Positions 53,149-64,000 of a stretch of DNA of 64,000 nt are shown here, one piece after another. Position numbers and translations under genes: made by a program. Positions within the stretch are counted from its first letter, which is position 1. Every line of letters starts with the position of its first letter. A model generated the notes under the pieces. That model worked only from the letters and a program-made list of their open reading frames with translations. It had not been told where the DNA came from and made no database searches. Origin of the DNA: Osmia lignaria lignaria (lineage: Eukaryota; Arthropoda; Insecta; Hymenoptera; Megachilidae). The DNA lies in the NCBI RefSeq assembly GCF_051020975.1, contig NW_027478167.1:13929001-13993000 (forward strand). Reading direction: 5' to 3'.

Positions 53149-53760
53149 CACAGCCGGGTAAAGGGGGGCCTGGCGCCCGTTTGGTGGGGGCAAACCCAAA
53201 GAGGCAACCCAAAAGGGGCAACCTGACAGCCCAACCCTGAAGGGCGGGCACGAAAGATAGGGGTCACAGCCCAGAAGGGGCGACCCAGCGGCGTCCAGAA
53301 GAGGCATCCGCGGCCTGATATAATACCCGCTAGAAACCTATCCCCGATTTGAGGATATCCCAGTTGTACCGGCGATAGCCGCAACGGCGCTTTAGCTCCC
53401 AAGCTTTCATATGCGCTTTCGTCTACCCTCAATCCTCCATGCGCTAGGCAACCATAGGGAATTGAGGGTCCACGCCGTTACACCTCCGATCAAGCGGTAG
53501 GATATTTCAACCTGCACGACATATGCACAGGATTGTTCTTCGGCCACCATCGGGGCCCGGAGGACTTACCCACTCAGCGGGTGATCGCGCCATATTTCAC
53601 CTGCCTGTCATGCGAGGACGGGTCTTATCTTCAACACGGCCAGGTCCCGGGGCGAGTTCTTCCCCCGGTCAGCCGTGCCACGTCTTTTAGGCTGCAACCC
53701 TCGGTGTCCTGCTCCATACATACTCCCCACACGCACACACACCGCCCCTAACAAGCATAG
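53149..53760 (-). other. GC-rich segment adjoining the R1-like element
   Basis: A sudden junction at about 53148 replaces RT sequence. The segment could be the 5' UTR of the same element joined by internal deletion, or a different element's leader. It contains a short CACACACAC run at 53735. No ORF with recognisable motifs. Confidence 0.35.
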
Positions 53761-56240
53761 CGCATCAAGTGACCAAACAAGCCAAGCAAGTAAGAGGAGG
53801 CGTGCAGATTACCCATAAAGAAAGTAGACACATGTGAACCCGGCATAATATGAGTAACTTGTTCAAAAGAAGCGTAAGCAGTAATACCAACCACCAACAC
53901 CAAGCACGTGGCGCCATCGCGCCGCCAAATCGACCGTCAGAATAAATAAGAGAATAAGAGAGGAGAAGAGAAATATAGATCAAGCAAACCGCAAAATAAT
54001 CAATAAATAACACGAACACGAGATAAATGTGCCCTCAGTATGTTAAATATCTCAAATATATAATAAAAGCAGACAGGAATAACAGTTCTAAACATGTTTA
54101 CAGGAAATTCCCTGAAAGGAGAAAGGAAAGGAAAAGAAAAGGAAGAAAAGAAAAAGAAAAATTCTCAGTCCGCACGGCGCCCAACAGGGAAACGCCTAAT
54201 GATCAGTGATCCGTTGATAATTGTCAAGAAAGCAGTCAAAATCAAATTCAAAACTCAAAAAACAAACGTTATCCTATTGTTGGAAAATGATGTTAACAAT
54301 CTACAATTTGTAACGCATTTATTTCCTAAGATACACCAATAAACGAATTCAAGTAATTACAATTACATGCGACAAAACCACCGACGCAAGGAGGAGGGAC
54401 GTACCCGGGTCCCTCCATCCTCCGGCCCTTCGTGGGTCTTTCGTGACGTACTATACATACACAAGTACGCGGCTCTCCGAAAATGACCATAAAAGGTAAC
54501 AAATAGCGATGTACAAAATTTGATTGGAGGTCGCAGAGCCGCTGAAACAAATACGTGTAACCCGCGATGAGTCACCGCGCACGGAGGCTATATAGGTTGC
54601 GCGACAAAGCGGCACGGGCAGATACAAGCTGTAAAACCTCTGTAACGTTCGCGGCAGTCAATAAACAATTTTTACTTTTCGACTAAAAAGTTCATAGTCT
54701 CTCCACCCGATTATTCCCGCATGATATTGTGGCTGAATCAGCATTCGTCTTGTGTTAGTTCGATATTAAACACCTATGTAGATATAGACGGCCACGCATC
54801 GTCGCGAGACATTACCATTGTAAGTACTTATAATGGAGCAACAGCTGTATACCCAAAAATTAAAGATTAGAGCGATAACAAAATATAATCTACAATAAGA
54901 AAAGAGTGTAAATTGTATAAATTCGACAGAATACAAGGAGTAGCATGTACAACAGAAATCAAACAAAATATAGCTTACATAAACTATCATAACGCCCAAG
55001 ATTATGATTCCGCCAATCCAGTATTAATATATTAAATATTAGAATAAGGAATTTAATCTTAATTTCCAAACAAGTGACAGCACAATGCATAATGTAAATG
55101 CTACCAGATCATACAAATTACAGCATTATCGTGACCCCATTTGCATATCCATGAAGGAACTTAATACTGAAATCACAGAAATAAAATAAAAGATAGAAGA
55201 TTACCAGCGACAATAGCCAAAACAGAGAAATGACTGGCCATACTGTATTAATATAATAATAAGAAATAATTATATCCAAACAATCAAAATAAATTGAAAT
55301 TATGGAACTTAAAATTAGAACTGCAAAAAGTTAAATCAACTCCTTGCATTCCAGTCAAAGTAAACCGCTCCCAGGTCCCGTCAAGACTAATTCAAATCCA
55401 AACACGCCCTGTAGGTAGTAGTTAATAAAATAATAATAGTTAAAGTTAAATTGTCACTGATAAAAGAGTGGTAACAAGCAACTGTAGCAGCGAGAGTAGA
55501 AAGTTAATTAGGGGAGTATAATAGTAAATACTAGACACACACGATCAACATCCAAATTAAATCAGCCAGACAAGACTGCGTTGAGCTCTGCTGCATTGAG
55601 TAATAACTAAAATAAGCAATAAAGTAACCGATAATCGAGCAAGAGTGCCAAAAAGAAAACAAATAATCCTTTAGAGTGTAAACATCAATTTCTACCAACA
55701 TTATTGCGCTTGCTTACTTTTAATCTACTAAACTATGTACATACAATATTTTGCAAAAATGAATTAAGTAAATGTAAATTTATAATATATAATATGTATA
55801 TGGATTAATATAATCAAGTCACAGCATAATAGCGACACCTAAGTCATCTCATCACACAATGCAACAGAAAACGCAGGATCAAACTGTCCTTAAAACATAT
55901 ATGAAAGTAATGTAACACAATATAAACGTACAACATAAACGCATTCAAACAACCAATCCATATAAACCAAACTCTACCAAATTCTACTAAATTCAGCATG
56001 TAATAAGGCCAATTAAACTATACTAAGACAGATAGACACACGTCATCATATAATCATGTAATCACAGCAGGTACGGTGAAATAAAACAAGCACTTATCAA
56101 GTCATTTAATTTAATTTAATTTAATTCAATATGCCATATGCCACCGCTAATCACCCCATTCATTTATTCACTCAATTATAATGATATAATAGGAGATAGG
56201 GAGTTATATAACACAATACAATTTAGCACAGAATACTGAC
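53761..56240. other. A/T-rich region without genes; one promoter-like patch
   Basis: 54366-54740 is GC-richer and has CTATATAGG at 54587 and AATAAA at 54661, suggesting a decayed LTR or promoter in plus orientation, but no clean ends or duplication were found. 54110-54170 is a GA-rich simple repeat. The rest, to 56240, is A/T-rich with no ORF above chance and no RNA gene that I can see. Confidence 0.4.
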
Positions 56241-56243
56241 TAA

Positions 56244-57279
56244 CAAGGAGAAGGCAAGCACTTCGGGTCTCAGATTTTGTTGAAACTTCGTACACTTATA
56301 GATCTTGTCCTCCTGTTTACGAATATATACCATTATAGGCGTAGATACTCAATAGTTTTTTAGATATTTCTATTTGAAGTTTCATTATACTAAGAAATAT
56401 AGATTTAGTGAAATGTTTCAAGAAGAAGTGAACTGGCGAAGTGGCAATGTACCTGATACATACTCGGAAGGCTCGGGTTCGAATCCGCTCGTGATATGTA
56501 ATTTTTTTTCGATTTATTTACTGCAGTTAATTGGATTTCAAATATATATGCAATAATACTATTCATGACAAACAAAAAATAATAATTGTGTGCTAAGGTA
56601 TTATAATAAATAATTAAATCAAAGCATATCTCGTTGACTGCGCCTGAAAACAAAAAAAGCATAAAATAAAAAAGCCATGCGATACATACGAAATAGAATA
56701 GGTTAAGAATAACGATAAGATGTAGTACTCACAATTATTATTAATTACAACAGTGATACTTATCGTAAAAGCAAACAAAGCATAAATGAGAAAAACATCT
56801 TGCACATCTCATAAGTGTAGTTTCATTGCATGCACATTTGCTTTTCTGTATTTCTATTGGAAATTAAATTTTATTGTATTTCTATTGGAAATTAATTAAA
56901 TTTAATTATTTATTATATTACTTTAGCACACAATTATTATTTTTTGTTTGTCATAAATAGTATCATTGCATATATATTTGAAATCCAATTAATTGCAGTA
57001 AATAAATCGAAAAAAAATTACATACCACGAGCAGATTCGAACCCGAGCCTTCCGAGTATGTATCAGGTACGTTGCCACTTCGCCAGTTCGCTTCTTCTTG
57101 AAACCTTTCACTAAATCTATATTTCTTACTTAGTATAATGAAACTCCAAATACAAATATCTAAAAAACTATTGAGTATCTACGCCTATAATGGTATATAT
57201 TCGTAAACAGGAGAACAAGATCTATAAGTGTACGAAGTTTCAACAAAATCTGAGACCCGAAGTGCTTGCCTTCTCCTTG
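56244..57279. mobile_element. Palindromic Harbinger-like MITE with tRNA-like motifs in both arms
   Basis: A 1036-bp element with ~350-bp inverted arms (56244-56600 and about 56935-57279), CAAGGAGAAGG ends and the 3-bp duplication TAA (56241-56243, 57280-57282), the TWA type used by PIF/Harbinger elements. Each arm contains a tRNA-like segment: an A-box-like TGGCGAAGTGGC and a perfect B box GGTTCGAATCC in the left arm (about 56433-56485), mirrored near 57035-57090 with one B-box change. The central 330 bp is A/T-rich with no transposase. Confidence 0.78.
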
Positions 57280-57282
57280 TAA

Positions 57283-57858
57283 GTATAACCTAATATAACT
57301 GAAATAACTGAATATAATCCAAAATCTGAAATAACAATATAGTAATATAATGTATAATATATTCAATACTTTATTCAATACATGAATTGAATTGAACGTA
57401 AATAGAACGTAAATTGAATGTAATAAACATGAATATAAATATGATCATGATATAAAATAAATAATATAATATAATATATTATAATATACACAAAACGAAG
57501 CAAATAGCACCACTTTGAAACACATACACTGCAATAGAACACAATGCATCACGGTAGAGCGCGCATTTTCACCACAATCACCTTCGCACCAATTAAATTT
57601 TAAATTTAAACTTAAATAGCAGAATTCAATAATTAATTTAGTTAACATTTCACATCACAGATCACAGATGAGTACATGATGCACAAATTTGCACAATGCC
57701 CGGAAGGAAAAGGAAGGAGTGAGTGAGTAAACACGCGTCACCGATGACTATGTCAGCTAAGACAGAAAACCAGGCCAAGTAAAAGAGCGAGAGCGAGACC
57801 ATAAATCAGAAAGTATATAGAGATAGAACCTAGTGTTCATAAAATTCCCTAGTTCACT
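57283..57858. other. No recognisable gene
   Basis: A/T-rich, with a TATAATATAATA simple repeat near 57455-57490. The last four bases before the next LTR begin its CCAT duplication at 57859. Confidence 0.5.
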
Positions 57859-57862
57859 CCAT

Positions 57863-59273
57863 TGTAACGTGAAACGTTATCACGTGAATATGTTTAGAGT
57901 GTTATGGCAACACTGCCATGGGAACATTTATCGATAGTCTGTAGTATCGATATGTCTCGAATATCAGACGCGGACCTTTTGTATCGATGGTCATAAATTA
58001 AGAGCGAAATTCGAACATCGTCTATGCGTACCCTTATATAAGTAGACAAAGATTAAATTGTAACCCCCTCGACGTGGGAGATCGAGCTGAGAGAAGGCCG
58101 GAAGTCCAGAGAATGGAATAGTTTCACTTTGAAAATTCCTAAAAGACTAATTTATGATAGACCATAGCCAATTCATTGTTTTCGACCAAATCACAAACGG
58201 TCCTTAAAAGCTACGAAGTCTTTTCCGATATCCTGTCTTTTCATACACTCTAAGAGGGTCGTAAATTTTCCTCAAGAGTTGCTTTGGCAAGTACAAGGTC
58301 TTGTCGTTTCCTAATTTCTCTGGGTCCCACGCTTTCTCGTAGCACATGTGCGCTGCAACGTTCTAGCGTCTTGGCGGAGCGCCTCCACTTCCACTCGCCT
58401 GAGGGTGGACCACAGCCAGGAGAAGGGGCCTACGTAGGACGGAGTTGACCCCTCCACCATTGGACGAGGGATGATCCTGAGGGAGGATCCAGGATCCACC
58501 AAGGAAGGGGCATCGACCGACAACGCGCGAAGATCTCCTCCGTCAAGCGTAGAACGTTCAGAATGATTTTGTCGCTTGAATCAGACAAGTTGTTCTCGAG
58601 TCGAAATTTGATATAATAGTAATCAAGACATTTTAATAAAGAGTCGAACTTCAAACCATAACCAACAGTAAATAACAGTTTATTATTTTCATTTCCGCGC
58701 CTCGCGAGCGGAGCGCCTCCGCGCTCCACGGATTATCATACCTGCGCCTTAAAATCCCCAAATATCCCTATCTTCCGCGAACGGACACGCTACAGAGGTC
58801 TTGTCATTTCCTAATTTCTCTGGGTCCCATGCTTTCTCGTAGCACATGTGCGCTGCAACGTTCTAGCGCCTGAGGGTGGACCACAGCCAGGAGAAGGGGC
58901 CCACACGAGACGGGGTGGACTCCTCCATCATTGGACGAGGGATGATCCTAAGGGAGGATCCAGAATCCACCACGGAAGGGGCATCGACCGACAACGCGCG
59001 AAGATCTCCTCCGTCAAGCGCAGAATCGTTAGAATGATTTTGTCGCTCGAATTAGACGAATCCTTCTCACGCGCTAAATCCAAAGCATTGTCAATACAAA
59101 GTTAAAGATCAGCCTTAAATTGAACGCAAAATATTAAAGTACAGTAAACAGGAAAACAGTTTATTATTTTCATATCCGCGCCTTGCGAGCGGAGCGCCTC
59201 CGCGCTCCACGCATTGTCACACCTGCGCCTTAATTCCTTAAATATCCCTATCTTCCGCGACGGACACGCTACA
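57863..59273 (+). repeat. Solo LTR (1.41 kb) with CCAT duplication and internal tandem duplication
   Basis: TGTAACGTGAAACG to GACACGCTACA, flanked by CCAT at 57859-57862 and 59274-59277. A TATATAAG lies at 58034. The right two-thirds is duplicated head-to-tail: 58297-58796 and 58797-59273 (sharing TCTCTGGGTCCCA, AGATCTCCTCCGTCAAGCG and CGCGAGCGGAGCGCCTCC-type blocks), each ending ACACGCTACA. No coding sequence. Confidence 0.78.
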
Positions 59274-59277
59274 CCAT

Positions 59278-60587
59278 AATGGTTATCAACCGTCAAATTA
59301 ACTATCAACCATCAAATCATCAAACTAATTAATTATACAGAATATATAAGTGCTCATAAGCGAAAATGCATAAACAAAACAGTTTCAACAAATCACAATG
59401 ACCAAAACCAAAAATAATGTACCTACAAAAGATAACCATAAGCCGCAAGCTACGCCTAGTTGGTAACCAACCGCGGCACCAAAGATATTACCAGCAACAG
59501 ATATTCCATTTACCAAACAATAATACTCGGCCGCTCACTCCGTAACGGCTATCCACAGACAAATTATCTGCTGCGCAGTAGTTACCTACCATGCGCCAAT
59601 CACCTGTTACACAGTTACCGACTGCAGAACTGTCCATCGTGCAGCCGCGCAATCCTAGGAAACCATACTTACCATCAGACTTACCATCAAAGATAAGTCT
59701 GGTATACAATACTATAAACGGAAAGATAATTATACTAAAAACAAAGGAATCACAGATAAACTTCCAGACGGGCCAATATCAGGAATTAATTAATTAATAA
59801 ATAAGGAAATAAAGAAATAAAGAAATAAGTCAATACTATGATTATAAATATATTACATATATATGATAGAAATTTCGTGGCACACCAAAGTAATGTTTCT
59901 TAATTGATATTTAATTTGAACGTATTACAGAACTTTTCTTTACTAAACCACGCGCACTGCATAAAACTGCCATGATGGATTAGAACAAAAGACTACGCAC
60001 GTGTTCATCGTCACGTTCGTCGACCTTCGGTCGAATTCGGCAGCGATCGGTCTCACGCATACATAGAGCATTGTGACGTATCACTTTCTTTCAATATAAA
60101 ACATCATATAAGTTTGTAATAAAATAAATAAAATAAAATATAATTATAATTAAAACGTATAAAGTAGCCTGACAAAATGTAAGTCAATAAAATAATTAGT
60201 GTAAGAGTGGTGCGAGGGCCACTATATTAATATGACTGTCCCTGCGGATTCATGACAACGAATGTTATTAACAAAAGATGTTGTAAAACAGATCATTCAC
60301 GATTTAACCGTTGACGAATAAAGTCTACAATTTTTCAGAAGTGAGATCAGAATCAGAATCAGTTTATGTGAAATTATTTATGATTTGCTTTATGGTTCAG
60401 TTTATGGTTTAGTTTATGGTTAATGTGTTAGTTTGAGTGATTCTATGTGAATTAAAGACTTATTGTAACTCTACGTGTCTTATGCGAGTTTATGTGAACA
60501 TTGAAGAAGTTTTACGTTACGGATAAAAGAAATTTTACGGGGATATTATCAGTTGAGAAGCACGAAGTTTAAAAAGTGATTTAAAAG
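59278..60587 (+). other. 5' region of the right-hand gypsy element
   Basis: Non-coding, upstream of gag. It has a TATA-like ATATAAAAC near 60096, followed by AATAAA-rich sequence, which may be its 5' LTR. A TGGTGCGAGGGCC near 60208 is a possible primer-binding site. LTR ends could not be fixed because the 3' LTR is outside the window. Confidence 0.35.
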
Positions 60588-62287
60588 ATGAATTCGAAAT
60601 TATCGGTTGCTGATTTGAAAGAGAAGCTACGTGGAATGAACTTGCCCACGACAGGCACCAAAGCTGAATTAATAAATCGCTTGTTGGAAGCAGGGATTAA
60701 TCCAGCCGATTTAATGATGGTAACAGTTGCGGGACGAGAAGAAAATGAACGAAGACCAGAATCTGTCGTAGAACATCAGCAATTAGGTGAGAGGCCAATC
60801 GATTTTATTAGTCAATCAGCACCATCGAATTCACAATTGTCTGAGGTGGAATTGTTACGAAGAGAGAGAGATGTGACTGAACGTGAGAATCAGTTACTTA
60901 GAAGAGAATTAGAAATGTTACGAGTTATGCCGCGAGAAAATAGTCTTGCACCAACGCATTCCAATTTGATGAAATGGAAAGATGTTAAGGAAATGATTGG
61001 AAATTACGACGGTAACTCTTATGATTATAATATTTGGGAAAAACAAGTAAGACAATTGATTTGTCTAAAGCATTGTTGTGCAGCAAATTGTCAGGAAAAG
61101 CCCTTAAATGGTATCATTCGCGAAGTGATTGTATCGAAATGAACTATGAACAGCTGTTGACTGAAATTAAGAAAATGTTTGGGCAACGAGTAAACAGTTT
61201 AACTTTACGACGCGAATTCGAAACTAGGAAATGGACGCCAGACGAAATATTTGCCGATTATCTACATGATAAAATAATGTTAGGAAACAGGGTTCCTATT
61301 CCTCAAGAAGAACTAATCGATTATGTTATAGATGGAATTCCTAATGAAAGCTTTCGAACTCAGGCTCGTATACAATGCTTCCAGTCCACCGACGCACTTT
61401 TAAAGGCATTCGCAAAAGTATCATTACCTTGTGAGACAGCTCGACGCAAGTTCGTACAGCAGAATGAGATTTCTGTAGCAGCAAGAAGAACTGGCAAAAT
61501 TGTGAAGGAGCAAACGGGCAATGCAACACCTCAAAAGGACACTCCGATTCCACTTCGCTGTTACAATTGTAGCTCCGTGGGACATTTTGCTAAGAACTGC
61601 CCGAAACCAAAGAGAGAAAGAGGATCCTGCTATACATGTGGCAAATTTGAGCATCGTGCGACAGAATGCAGCAAATTGAAGACGTCAGCTGAAGAGGTCA
61701 ACTACGTAGTTGTGCAACGTGAAGAAGACGACGAGTTCCAGTGCACCGTGAGATTACGTTTAAATGAGAACAATGAATTTTGTATATCGGTTCCTGCTTT
61801 GCTAGATTCAGGTAGTCCTATTAGTTTTATTAAACAAAATCTTTTACCTGAGGGGGTGTGGAAAGCCAATGTACCAACGGCTGAGTTCAGTGGTATAAAT
61901 AATAGTCCATTAGAAATTTTGGGAACGGTTGATGCTCATGTTGCTCTTAACGATTTTGAAAATAATATAACTTTATATGTTGTTACAAACAAAACTATGC
62001 GTAGAGGAATAATTTTAGGACGAGACTTTATGAAAACTGCTAACCTAACATTAATGTGTCGTGAAGTTCAGGAAATTATGAATATAGAGGTAGATTCGGA
62101 AATTAAGAATTTAGAAAAGCAAAATATGATGAATTTAAACGAAGATTTGCCAAATGAAATTAAATTACGTGCCAGAGAAATTTTTGTAGAAAATTATGTA
62201 TTACCAGTAACACCGGAAAAACCTAAAGTAGGAAATGTAATGAAACTTGTATTATCGGACGAAAAACCTTTTCATTGCACACCGTGA
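60588..62287 (+). pseudogene. Gag-protease of a Ty3/gypsy element, with SAP domain
   Basis: It starts at the ATG at 60588. Residues about 4-38 (LSVADLKEKLRGMNLPTTGT...) are a SAP domain, a helix-extended-helix DNA-binding motif of chromatin proteins. A coiled-coil-like Glu/Arg stretch follows. Near 61050 a one-base shift moves the coding frame; the Gag core (SKLSGKALKWYHSR) and two CCHC knuckles (CYNCSSVGHFAKNC and CYTCGKFEHRATEC) are in the second frame. The protease has LLDSGSPISF. The frame ends at TGA 62285-62287, and pol continues in the same phase. The frameshift and the stop are probably inactivating. Confidence 0.82.
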
Positions 62288-64000
62288 AGACTTTCGTACA
62301 CCGAAAAAACTCAACTTAAAGAAATTATAGATACATTACCTGAGAAAAAAGTTATACGAGAAAGCACGTCAGAATATGCTTCACCAATTGTGTTATTAAA
62401 AAAGAAAACTGGTGAGATACGTATGTGCATCGATTTTCGAGTTTTAAATAAGGTTACTGTGAGAGACAATTTTCCGTTACGTTTGATTGAAGATCAGTTG
62501 AATGTTTTGTCCGGGAAAAAGTATTTCACAACGTTGGATATAAAAGATGGCTTTTTTCACATTAGCCTGCACCCAGATTCAATAAAATATACGTCCTTTG
62601 TTACACCATTAGGGCAATATAAATATCTTAAAATGCCGTTTGGTTTAAAAGGAGCACCTCTCAAATTTCAGCGTTATGTTACGAAAATATTTAAAGATTT
62701 GATTGATACTGGTGATGTGTCAGTTTATTTAGATGACTTTTTAATAGCTACTACAACAATAGAATACCACTTGAAAATTCTTAAAAAAGTATTTTTGTTG
62801 TTTGTTGAGAACAGATTATAATTGAGGTTAGATAAATGTAAATTTCTTCAGACAACATTAGATTACCTAGGATATACAATTTCGGCTGAAGGTGTTAGTC
62901 CGACAGAAAGAGGAATCAAGGCAGTGAAAAGATTTCCGATTCCCAAAAACGTTAAAGAGGTCCAAAGCTTTTTAGGTTTATGTTCCTATTTTCGGAAGTT
63001 CATCGAAAACTTTTCGCTTATTGCCAAACCTTTATATGATCTTACGCGCAAAAACGTAGATTTTAAATTCGGAGAGGATGAAATGCAAACTTATGAAAAA
63101 CTCAAACTTTCTTTAGTAAACGCACCGATTTTAAGTATTTATTCACCGCAGGCTGAAACTGAGCTACACTGTGATGCGAGTGCTATGGGTTTTGGTGCAA
63201 TTTTGATGCAGCGAAAGGCTGATCGCAAGTTTCATCCTGTTTTTTATTTTTCTAAAAGAACAACTGACACAGAGTCAAGATATCATTCATTTGGATTAGA
63301 AACATTAGCTATTATTTATGCCTTACGTCGTTTTCGGATATATTTAATCGGGTTAAAGTTTAAGATTATAACAGACTGCCAAGCGTTAAGTTTAACCCTT
63401 AATAAAAAGGAAACCAACCCTAAGATCGCACGTTGGGTCCTTGAAATGCAAAGTTACGATTATACACTTGAACATAGGGTAGGCTCTAAAATGGCACATG
63501 TTGATGCATTGAGTAGACAAATTTTAGTAATAGAAGATAATTCGTTTGATAAAAATCTTGTTCTCTGTCAGGATGAAGATGAAACTATTGTAAAATTACG
63601 TAAACTGTTAGGTGAAAGTGAAGACAAGTATTACGAGATGCGGAATGGTGTGGTGTACCGAAAACGCAATGATCAACTTTTATTTTATGTTCCTTCGATT
63701 ATGGAAAATAATGTCATACGTAAATATCATGACGAGATTGGTCACGTTGGAGTGGAAAAGACAATGCAAAACATTTTAGGCAGTTATTGGTTTCCAAACA
63801 TGAAAGTAAAAATTAATGATTACATTAAAACTTGCCTGAAGTGTATTGCGTTTTCACCAACTGCGGGCAAACCGGAAGGTACGCTACATAGCATTCCAAA
63901 GGGAAATAAACCTTTTGACACATTACATGTTGATCATTTAGGACCACTATCAAAATCGAAGTCCGCTAAGAAACGTTATATATTTTTAGTTGTAGATGGT
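62288..64000 (+). pseudogene. Pol of the same gypsy element (RT, RNase H, start of integrase), partial
   Basis: Continues in phase after the TGA at 62285. RT: ASPIVLLKKKTGEIRMCIDFR and VYLDDFLIA near 62730; an in-frame TAA at about 62819; RT thumb (GYTISAEGVSP); RNase H (HCDASAMGFGAIL, ITDCQALS, HVDALSRQ near 63500); integrase zinc site (HDEIGHVG...CLKC) and the first catalytic Asp (HVDHLGPL, near 63930). It runs off the window at 64000. The two stops make this copy defective. Confidence 0.9.

Noticed and set aside
54094..54342. Lys/Glu-rich plus-strand ORFs
   Set aside because: Driven by a GA-rich simple repeat; no protein-like pattern beyond it.
54366..54740. Another solo LTR
   Set aside because: TATA and AATAAA are well placed, but I could not find TG...CA ends with a matching duplication.
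56430..56490. A genuine tRNA gene
   Set aside because: A and B boxes are present, but the acceptor stem does not pair and the anticodon arm has an irregular loop; it is part of a repeated MITE arm.
1..64000. CRISPR array or prokaryotic operon structure
   Set aside because: No short regularly spaced direct repeats with unique spacers; everything recognisable is eukaryotic.

Overview
This is a eukaryotic window, almost certainly from an insect, with no bacterial features. It is a graveyard of nested transposable elements with very little host coding sequence. Supporting evidence is a mitochondrial 12S/tRNA-Val/16S insertion in insect gene order, an R2 retrotransposon at its exact 28S rRNA target site, arthropod-type TATA plus TCAGT core promoters, and mariner, Helitron, copia, Ty3/gypsy, LOA/I-like and R1-like elements. 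The extreme A+T content of the mitochondrial piece suggests Hymenoptera, but that is a guess.

Layout. 1-2141: gag end and 5' LTR of a minus-strand Ty3/gypsy element (family G1). 2142-8006: a nuclear mitochondrial insertion (12S, tRNA-Val, 16S start) split by a complete minus-strand copia element (2281-6851) and a 274-bp solo LTR (7159-7432). 8007-13880: a nearly complete LOA/I-group non-LTR element with an intact APE-RT-RNase H ORF2. 13877-17368: a 90-bp tandem array broken by a 2.48-kb solo LTR, plus an inverted LTR fragment. 17371-19010: a foldback element and tandem repeats. 19023-20618: one probable terminal coding exon and a second open stretch split by a solo LTR. 22192-28116: second G1 copy (3' LTR and decayed pol with AT-hook repeats). 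28117-28558: 28S rRNA pseudogene. 28559 to about 41000: R2, interrupted by a young 9.2-kb LTR element (29532-38752). 41181-43826: second copy of the giant solo LTR. 44143-48962: a decayed Helitron holding a 553-bp mariner. 49835-53148: a MITE and an R1-like element split by a solo LTR. 56244-57279: a palindromic Harbinger-like MITE with tRNA-like promoters in both arms. 57863-59273: solo LTR with an internal tandem duplication. 60588-64000: another gypsy element with a SAP-domain Gag, running off the window.

The most interesting object is the 9.2-kb LTR element. Its two 741-bp LTRs look identical and it has a perfect GCAT target duplication. Gag and Pol are open and joined by a canonical T TTA AAC slippery site. 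Its env is collapsed to a remnant. Between env and the 3' LTR lie two extra intact genes under what looks like their own TATA+Inr promoter: a complete extended-Tudor-domain protein and an eight-cysteine zinc-binding protein. Host Tudor proteins are core piRNA-pathway components, so a transposon-borne Tudor gene is a candidate for interference with, or exploitation of, that pathway. The domain call rests on visible motifs; the role is inference.
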